A stretch of DNA of 64,000 nt from Siphonodentalium dalli (taxonomy: Eukaryota > Mollusca > Scaphopoda > Gadilida > Siphonodentaliidae). Below, in pieces: positions 57,040 through 64,000 of this stretch. A program made the position numbers and the translations under genes. Numbering within the stretch: the first letter of the stretch is position 1; each line of letters begins with the position of its first letter. The stretch covers positions 36,210,918 through 36,274,917 of the forward strand of contig CP136062.1 in the NCBI GenBank assembly GCA_032622095.1, written 5' to 3'. The notes under the pieces were generated by a model, which was not told where the DNA came from, ran no database searches, and was given only the letters and a program-made list of their open reading frames with translations.

Positions 57040-57715
57040 ATATGATAGTATTAATATACAGTGAAGCAGCACGTATTGTAATGGGTGCCACTAGGTGTGT
57101 CAGTAAGTTAAAACTACAGACTGAAGGTATACTACAAGATGGTGTATGGCCAGGCACCAATATATATAAGAACCTTAGTACCTCCAAATCACAGTCAGAT
57201 ATCGGGGCGTGTCACCAGACAACGTAAATGTTTCATGGTCCCAGTTTTCGATAAAGAATATCACAGAATATCCTTCCTTCCCTCGACAACCACGTTGTGG
57301 AACAACCTTGACACAAGCAGGATTGCGATGGATTTGATAGTGACATTCTCAAAGTCATTGAATTATAATCTGAACAATATCCCTAAATGGTTGTATTATG
57401 CCTACACACGCGACGCACAGGTCTTGCATTCTCGACTTAGAATGCACTGTATCCACTTAATTTACCACACTTATTCAAATTTTGTTTCTGACCAACCCAT
57501 GTGTGCTTGCGGTAAGCTTGAGGATACCGAACATTATTTACTCGAATGCTAAAGATACGACTCACAAAGAGCTTTATTTCTAACAATGTCTAACCTTTGT
57601 AACATTACCACCGATGTGCTACTCCGTGGTTACACTGCACTTTCACATGACGATAATATAACCATTTTCGTAGAAGTACACAAATATATCATAAGCACCA
57701 AACGATTCAAATAGT
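57040..57715 (+). pseudogene. LINE ORF2 C-terminal fragment
   Basis: Starts with LIYSEAARIVMGATR (about 57045), changes frame near 57135, continues at 57139-57552 with QAPIYIRTLVPP, RKCFMVPVFDKEYHRISFLP, TTTLWNNL and HSRLRMHCIHL, and reaches the Cys/His motif CACGKLEDTEHYLLEC. An in-frame TAA (57550-57552) interrupts it, after which RYDSQRALFLTMSNL, VLLRGYTALS and YIISTKRFK complete the usual end at about 57714. This is the terminal part of a non-LTR ORF2, distinct in sequence from the LINE at 47050. No reverse transcriptase is present here. Confidence 0.75.
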
Positions 57716-57719
57716 AATG

Positions 57720-59168
57720 GCCCCGAGGACACATCCGTTAAACCACACACGCGCCTAATAACCAAATCAAATCGAACGATATGCAACAATGAGCTTGTTG
57801 ACAACCAGGTCACATACGAAAAAAACTCCGCGCTCGAATTGATTGTGATCTGTTACCGTGGTGCGACGTCGGCTCAGAGGTTATGTGTCAGCTCTTCAAA
57901 ATTTGTCTACATCAGAGTATCTACATATCTTTAAATTCTCTTCTATCTCAAACATTACTCTCTAATTCTCCCTTTTTATCCCACTGATCTCACATTAATG
58001 TATCGAATGCCAGCTCTGTTACTAATGCCAATTCTTAGTCAAACTTAAACCGTTTATGCCATAAAACTTAATATCGACACACCTATCGACCTACGATGCG
58101 AGACACAAAATAAATAAACGCCAACTGTGAACACATACATCTGAAATACATCGCACGTAACCCAAGCACACTCACGTTGTGGGCTCGGCCACACCATAAC
58201 CGGAGACGACACATATAAGCTATCAGCTTACTGTCGAATCCCCTGCATACCATAACTTGTCATTATATTGTAATTACTTTATGAATTATATGCACTAAAT
58301 ACTGTTTACACCAAATTCGATTATCACCAGCCCTCCCCGATAGTTTGGCGCGTCCCAGATATATTTAGTTTTGGTATATACATATGATCGTACCATACTC
58401 ATTGTCCATTATAGTTCTGCCCCTGCTCAAATTAACTTTGCAAATGTCAGTGATGTATGTGTGATGCTAAAATATGTTTGAAACTCTTTTTAGAACAGCA
58501 AAGAAAATTCATACACAGAGATATCAGAAATATACTATCAAACATAGCGATATTATAGTTTGTGCAAATCGGGTTTCTTGTGTAACTTGTGTAATGTGTA
58601 TAACTTTCTTCATGTTAGACATAGCAGCAGGATCATAAAAATACAATTAATCAATAAGTTTAGTTACAGCTATTATCCTATGACACGTGTACGTGTAAAT
58701 ATTAGTACAATATATGCATGTATAACACAGGTGGGACTTTCCTCGTTTACTGAATGATTCACCGATAATAAATAATACAAAATAAAATTCATCCGCCAAC
58801 CCGTTTTTCCAAAAAGTTCCGATGATGTAGGTGTTTATTTTCAGTGGCCTTGTGAGGACTTGATACAAGCCAGCCTGTTCGCACTAAACAATTTGTATTG
58901 AAATTTGAAATCGATTGGTAGAGGAGATAGAAACGGGCTGCCATGAGTTCACTATCCCTAAATGACTGACACTATTTCGATCCTGTCGATCCAGATTGCT
59001 ACATGCGCACATAGCATCAGGGTTACTGATGTCACGTACCACCCACTGGAGCTATTGCAATGCAACGTCTCACACGGAGACAATTCATGAAACGGCTGGC
59101 GGCATGATTGACTGGTCATGATCATGCAACATTAACAAATTTCCGACGACGAGAAGTTAAGAACAAAT
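57720..59168. other. no recognised gene; probable LINE 3' region then upstream of a host exon
   Basis: The first part follows the LINE stop codon and may be its 3' untranslated region; no tail repeat was identified. Short frames at 58560-58757 and 58868-58647 are unassigned. The sequence just before 59169 would contain the promoter and 5' UTR of the secreted-protein gene; no clear promoter motif was seen. Confidence 0.4.
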
Positions 59169-59498
59169 ATGAAACATCGGGCTGAAAGAATTATGACACA
59201 ATGGCATCTTTATAAACAATTGTTCGTGCTACTCACTTTTCTTGTTGTAAGTGTTTTTGGGTTTGCAACTTGTAATAATTTACTCCAAATTATATCTGCC
59301 GATTATATAACTGGATTTGTCGAGGAAATCGCGGACACACATGTTTCTAACATTTTGCGATGTGAAAACGTTGGCCAAAAAAACTCTGCATGCCATCTTG
59401 TGATATTCAATGTTGAAACACACAAATGCACGTTATTCAGAAATTCAACAAATGGCATGGACCTGCGTGGATCGAGCAAAAATAATCAGTTCATAAAG
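59169..59498 (+). CDS. secreted PAN/apple-like protein, first exon
   Basis: ATG at 59169 (or the in-frame ATG at 59193) opens 110 codons up to a consensus donor, AAG|GTAAGT at 59498/59499, in phase 0. Residues 18-34 (LFVLLTFLVVSVFGFAT) form a clear signal peptide. The mature part has Cys35, Cys65, Cys75 and Cys87 and the segment SACHLVIFNVETHKCTLFRN, which is the style of PAN/apple domains (C-x-x-F-x-Y/N...C-x-L) in secreted animal proteins. An extracellular adhesion or recognition role would fit. The domain call is by pattern only; other Cys-rich extracellular domains are possible. Intron 1 contains a MITE (59538). Confidence 0.55.
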
Positions 59499-59537
59499 GT
59501 AAGTTTTACACCAGTCTTGCTAAACTCCATATATATG

Positions 59538-59749
59538 CAGTAATGCTCTAATTAATCGACTCCTTAACCACAGCAGAATTATGGGTAACTTTTCAGGATT
59601 AATTCGTAAATATGGTTGTTGTCATTCATCGGAAAGCTATCGGGGAGAGCTTTCCGATGAATGGCAACAAGCCATATTTCCAACTAAATCCTGAAAAGTG
59701 ACCCATAATTCTGCTGTGGTTAAGGAGTCGATTACTTAGAGCATTACTG
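59538..59749. mobile_element. MITE with CAGTAATGC ends, copy 2
   Basis: A 212-bp relative of 13506-13696, with the same CAGTAATGCTC ends, CTCCTTAACCACAGCAGAAT arms and a shared GATGAATGGCAACAAGCCAT half. The right flank is TA; the left is TG, suggesting one flank has mutated. It lies within intron 1 of the secreted-protein gene. Confidence 0.8.
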
Positions 59750-59849
59750 TATAGGCCTCAAAGTAAGTAAGTTCTCCCTCACATATTACACTGTATCTCA
59801 GATGTTGAATTGAAATTATGTAATTATTCAGTATCGTATGACCGACTAA

Positions 59850-60083
59850 AACAATATCAACGCACTTTATGAGCTTGCATGCTTGAGTGAGCACGATTTG
59901 TGCGTGACCATTAAATTCAAAAGTCACAAAGCAGTAGCTCGGTTAGAAAACTCATTCATGAACAGAACAAACATTACAACAATGGATGAACTTCTCAATG
60001 TACAAAACCCAAGCCAAATACGGCGTCTGTGCAAATTTATACATACCAGTTTTAAGCGGTTCGACGAAAATCCGCCTGGTTGA
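59850..60083 (+). other. unassigned protein-like frame, possibly a LINE tail
   Basis: An open stretch with HDLCVTIKFKSHKAVARLEN and PSQIRRLCKFIHTSFKRFDE, ending at TGA 60081-60083, preceded by a stop at 59847. The ending resembles C-termini of some non-LTR ORF2 proteins (a CKFI-like helix), but not strongly. It has no clear acceptor, so I do not include it in the secreted-protein gene. Confidence 0.25.
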
Positions 60084-60084
60084 C

Positions 60085-60983
60085 ACAAAGCATCTGAACT
60101 ATTTAGTTATTGAAACGTATTAAACCTTTCGAATGAGTGCATATGATATTATAATCGTAACTACATGATCACCAATGCCGCCATACATTTGTACATATTA
60201 TATATATACTTGATACCAATTTGTGTATATAAGTTATGTTAATCTCCATACGCAGCTGTCATGTGTCGTGAGAATACAATCATTGCATTGCATTCACAGA
60301 CTCGTGTGAAGAAAAACAAACTTAGTTCTGCACGTAACCCCTGCTTGTAACTCATCTCACGACACGACTAAGGAAGCACCGTCGTGACCGTGTCTTCAAT
60401 TACCCTTCATTGTAATTAGTTGATATTAGATTCAGTACTACACCGAGGCTGTAAATTCTTCTTTCATTTCATATTATTTTGATTGCTCGCTTTATTGCCA
60501 TAGGTGCCGGTACACCAGTGAGTAGTCCACTTGTGGTTAACCGATAATTCTGGCATCCAGCATACATTTACGTCAGAAATTTCCCTCTTATTAAAACAGT
60601 GATATTGTGTTTTCTGGAACGTTACCCATCCCATTCAAGCATGTAACCACTCATCATATTACTACTTTCATGTGTAAGATATATCGGTCACATATAATAT
60701 ATTCTATTCGCAATTGAGTTCACAAGAGTAGATGCTCATGCTGTATTGTGATTGGACAAAGCCCCATCACGTACCAGAGAAGCTAACAATTTCTCGGACT
60801 ATAGTCTTCGAACTGTGGCACCCCGATGACGTCACAATCTGGTGCGAGGCTAGAATTTGGCGCTATGCCAGAATTGTCACGATCCTGGCGCGAGCCAGAA
60901 TTTTGCGAACTATTTACCGGAATATAGTCTTCGAGTAATCGCGCCCTTGCTGACGCAGCTGACGTTTCAAATGGGCGCGAGGC

Positions 60984-60984
<1 letters not shown>
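60085..60984. other. no recognised gene; CRE-like palindrome
   Basis: Contains ATGACGTCA at about 60828 and two related phrases, GGACTATAGTCTTCGA (60798) and GGAATATAGTCTTCGAG (60920), with several GCGCGAG words before the TA run. The meaning is unclear. Confidence 0.3.

Positions 60985-61071
<87 letters not shown>
60985..61071. repeat. long TA microsatellite
   Basis: About 43 uninterrupted TA units, the longest in the window. Confidence 0.95.
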
Positions 61072-61074
<3 letters not shown>

Positions 61075-61238
61075 CTATGCCTCAGTCATTCCATGTGACT
61101 GTGCATCCATGGGTAATCATAAACCACCTGGAAGATTTTTAAAATTAAGCGGCTTCTTTTGACGGTCGAAGTCTATGCCACTTCCATTCATTGGAAGATC
61201 TTGGTAAGCCACCGTTGATCAGTAACATTTCTCTACAG

Positions 61239-61329
61239 ATAAAGCATAACTCCACATTATGCTCACACGACGAATTTGTGCTGACCAGTGACTTGGCGGG
61301 TGTTGGACACCACTGTAAGAGAATAACAG
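61239..61329 (+). CDS. candidate second exon of the secreted-protein gene
   Basis: An acceptor (TTTCTCTACAG ending at 61238) and a consensus donor (AACAG|GTGAGT at 61329/61330) bound 91 bases. Read in phase 0, matching the end of the exon at 59498, they are open: IKHNSTLCSHDEFVLTSDLA then GVGHHCKRIT. Two Cys fit a continuing extracellular domain. Phase agreement and both splice sites support it; no similarity was recognised. Confidence 0.5.
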
Positions 61330-61562
61330 GTGAGTACATCTGCAAGGGCACCGTGGGTGAAGGGCGTCAAAAACCCCAGAAAAATTTCTCACAGGAAATC
61401 GGAATTTCTCCGGGGGGTACTTCTGAATTTGGGGAGGGGGTTTGATGGTTCTTGTATTCGCTGTCCTAGATTTTTGTAACCACGATTTGGTTTGCTTTTT
61501 GAGTGTTGATACTTCTTGATAAACCAAATGCGGTGTCATATCACATGTTATACATGAGCCGT

Positions 61563-61709
61563 CCACCACGAGTATTGGGGCTGTTTACTTTCAAGCTTTC
61601 GTTTCCAAAAGAGTTATACGGAAATTATTGTTCTGGTTATTGGAGCAGTTGTCTGGAAATGATAGAGCTGACCACCTTTTACCATTCCGTTACTAAATAC
61701 TCGTGGTGG
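61563..61709. repeat. inverted repeat with CCACCACGAGTATT arms
   Basis: Perfect 14-base arms at 61563-61576 and 61696-61709, about 120 bases apart, in the next intron. Possibly a small MITE. The frame 61503-61772 spans it and is not called. Confidence 0.6.
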
Positions 61710-62051
61710 AGTAGATCCCGTAGGAAATGTCCAGATAATAAGATATACCGTTTGGTGAACTTAATATCTTAACATTTCAGTGGAATAAAAACCATTTTTG
61801 TAGTCTGTAGTCTAAATTAATGTGTCGTCTGCTTACTTTTCATGACCCCTGCAAATGAATAATAGACCATTTCAATGCATACTTTTGAAACTGAAAAAAC
61901 TGATTCACAACTGATTTGACACCAACGTATATATATGTTTGTATATATATATATAATTATGCATGTGTCGAATTTATCAACATAGTATATAATATGCTTG
62001 GGAAAACAATTTACCCTTATATAATATGGGCATTGGCATATTCCGACACAG

Positions 62052-62210
62052 ATGCTTACCGAGTCATCAATGGAGGTAAACTCTGCATGGAGTTTGCTGA
62101 AGCAGATCACCGCCTGCATGTTCTTTTTATGAACTGTACATGTATTTTATCACAAATTCATGAAATTATTCGCTCAGTTGATGTTTGCCTGCAATGCATG
62201 ATATATATAT
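62052..62210 (+). CDS. weak candidate third exon
   Basis: After TATTCCGACACAG (AG at 62050-62051), the frame that fits a phase-1 entry reads DAYRVINGGKLCMEFAEADH then RLHVLFMNCTC, Cys-containing and protein-like. It ends either at the donor-like GGAG|GTAAAC at 62075/62076 or in the TA-rich repeat beyond 62200; the end given is provisional. Confidence 0.25.
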
Positions 62211-62218
62211 ATATATAT

Positions 62219-62281
62219 AATATCCGCATAGTTGTGTTAGCTAAGTATATTATACTTAGCTAACACAACTATGCGGATATT
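62219..62281. repeat. perfect 63-bp palindrome
   Basis: Two perfect 31-base arms (starting AATATCCGCATAGTTGTGTT) around a single central T at 62250, preceded by a TA run. No loop, so it would form a cruciform rather than a stem-loop. Confidence 0.9.
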
Positions 62282-62289
62282 AGATATAT

Positions 62290-63045
62290 GTTTCCCTTAT
62301 TAATCACACAAAATATCGAACAACATTTCTGTTATTTCGTACCTTAAGTTTGGAAAGTCCCACTAGAAGCAAAGAACTATATTGCGAAACGGTGTGATTT
62401 GGTTCTCAGAAGTCTAAATACACATTGATGACGAATTGTTACACTTTGTGAATAAATTACGAAATTTTACACACTTATTCTTTGGTATGTCTCGGTTTTA
62501 ATAAATCGGTAGGCATAAAAATCCGAGGTCAGTTAGGGTGATTAAGCAGTTGCCATAGCAACCAACCCCTGTGATAATTTACGGTATAGGGCAGTTTATT
62601 TGACGGCCAACTATATGTGAATATCGATGTAGGCATTGCTTTATCCAATAGCGAAAAGACCAATATATATAACAGACTGTAACATTTGGGCCCAGATCAC
62701 CAAAATTTAGCTTGGTGTCATGGAAACTAATGGATTTTCTTCAAAAACTGAGTAAAATAATTAAAATTTGGACTTAGTTTGTACCATACATTTAAGATAA
62801 TATCATCTTCGGTAATCCATAAAGACAATATAACAGATTTTTCGCGTTTAGCTAGTGACTGACCACAATAAACGAAGTTTTATATGAACACTGGTTGGCG
62901 CGAATTGGCAGTTTCGAGATTGGCTGTTTGTTGACAAATTGAAGTTCAGGTAGTAGCTTTGGTGCACATGTTAAGAATGGGAATTCCTGCTACAAGATTA
63001 CATTCGCAGCTTTGAAATATGATATATATATGTATATATCATCAC
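62290..63045. other. no recognised gene
   Basis: A/T-rich sequence with many stops. Presumed intronic or intergenic. Confidence 0.35.
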
Positions 63046-63047
63046 AG

Positions 63048-63248
63048 CAGGTTTCCCCATACCCACATTTAGGCCCTAGTTGCCATGGGAATAAGCTTTC
63101 CCCAATTAACTCTGCCAATACGTACACTAGTCCAGGAGCTGATAGGTATCCAGGCACCCCCGGGATTTATCTTCACCTGACTCATTTTCCTCCGCATGAT
63201 GTCCCTCAACATTTAATCAATGTTAACATGAAAAATGTGGTTGTTTAG
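63048..63248 (+). CDS. weak candidate terminal exon
   Basis: An acceptor-like ATATATCATCACAG precedes an open stretch, VSPYPHLGPSCHGNKLSPIN...GIYLHLTHFPPHDVPQHLIN, ending at TAG 63246-63248. It is GC-richer than its surroundings and protein-like, but I recognise no domain and cannot link it by phase to 61329 without the intervening exon. Confidence 0.25.
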   Translation, partial: QVSPYPHLGPSCHGNKLSPINSANTYTSPGADRYPGTPGIYLHLTHFPPHDVPQHLINVNMKNVVV

Positions 63249-63249
63249 A

Positions 63250-64000
63250 CACCACACCAGATAGCGTCCAACATGGCCGCCGTTTTTACAGACGGGTCAC
63301 TAAGTCAGTTTGATGCAAATTATAGTGAGAAAATCTTGTCATATGTATACAAATGTATATATTTTTGTGAACCTAAGATATAATTCCACTTTTCATAGTA
63401 AAGTGGTAACTCCCCGTTCAAGATGATCGCCAAAATGGTAGTCGGAAGTGGAAAATTAAATGTGTTTTCACTAATAACTTCTTGATCAGTTTATGTTGTA
63501 TGTAACTGGGTGATAATTGTGACTTTATGTTCTTGTGTTCATTTCAGTGATCGTTGGAGCAATGAAATATGCCATTCATGTGGTCCCCGTCTCTTTGATC
63601 CATAAAATATTTGATTTTACAGAACGCGATAAAAATTCACCAAAAATCACCTTTGAGATTGTAGTCATATTTCAACGATAAATAGGCAGAATTGTGCACT
63701 GTAAGTAAGGCATACCATTACTTATGAATATTCCAACTTAATCTGACTCAACGGAGCCAAAATTGTCACTCTGGCTCGAACTGGCTGCCAAAATGACACA
63801 CAGAATATGGAAAATGGTAAATATCGCCCCAGCGTGTCATGCAATCGGTTAAAAGTTGGGGTTAATTTATAAAATTGGCTATTGTGTATTTTATAGATTC
63901 AATACTAACATTGTTAATGCACATCGCTTGAATGTTAGTATTGTATATAGCCACTGACATTACAAGAATTATTGGAATTTTCTATCACAAACTCGACATC
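63250..64000 (+). repeat. dispersed repeat family D, copy 4, cut by the window end
   Basis: Matches 50870-51880 in reverse: AACATGGCCGCC, AAGTCAGTTTGATGCAAATT, AAAATGGTAAATATCGCCCC, AGCGTGTCATGCAATCGGTT. It begins right after the candidate terminal exon. Confidence 0.7.

Noticed and set aside
1-64000. tRNA and rRNA genes
   Set aside because: I scanned for the conserved TTCGAATCC-type arm and rRNA landmarks by eye and found no convincing case; a tRNAscan run would be decisive.

Overview
This is animal nuclear DNA. It is AT-rich and gene-poor, has spliced-gene signals (consensus donor and acceptor sites around protein-like exons), and contains metazoan-type retroelements, MITEs, minisatellites and long inverted repeats. 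Nothing suggests a prokaryote: there are no operons, ribosome binding sites or CRISPR arrays. The two host-like gene pieces are a C-type lectin exon and a secreted PAN/apple-like protein. Together with L1/Tx1, CR1/Jockey-like and Penelope-like elements they fit an aquatic invertebrate, perhaps a mollusc or another lophotrochozoan. I cannot fix the species from the sequence.

Layout. 1-3000: decayed L1/Tx1-type LINE pieces (an endonuclease on the minus strand, an ORF1 on the plus strand) and a piggyBac-like MITE. 3883-10363: a giant foldback element with two arms of about 2.5 kb around a 1.4 kb centre. 10.9-14.9 kb: a tandemly duplicated C-type lectin locus with one intact last exon, one decayed exon and three MITE insertions. 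15-21 kb: satellites and short palindrome arrays. 21.2-27.8 kb (segment A) and 38.95-46.64 kb (segment A') are two diverged copies of one segment. An 11.1 kb Penelope-like retroelement sits exactly between them. 47.0-50.9 kb: a frameshifted CR1/Jockey-like LINE. 50.9-59 kb: dispersed repeats, a hairpin cluster, another MITE and a LINE tail. 59.2-63.2 kb: first exon, and possibly later exons, of a secreted protein gene.

The centrepiece is the Penelope-like element (27842-38955). It encodes an intact 829-residue reverse transcriptase with all catalytic aspartates and no recognisable GIY-YIG endonuclease. Its direct repeats of about 2.25 kb are nearly identical. Its 3.4 kb leader carries a 20-base motif about a dozen times, a separate array of roughly 65-bp repeats and a possible intron. 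A second small reading frame downstream is broken by a 10-bp tandem duplication. Both element/segment junctions show 2-bp overlaps. The repeats are far more alike than A and A', so either the junction has an unusual history or two haplotypes have been joined in the assembly.

Most other reading frames in the window are chance products of repeats. Host coding content is small and only partly contained here.
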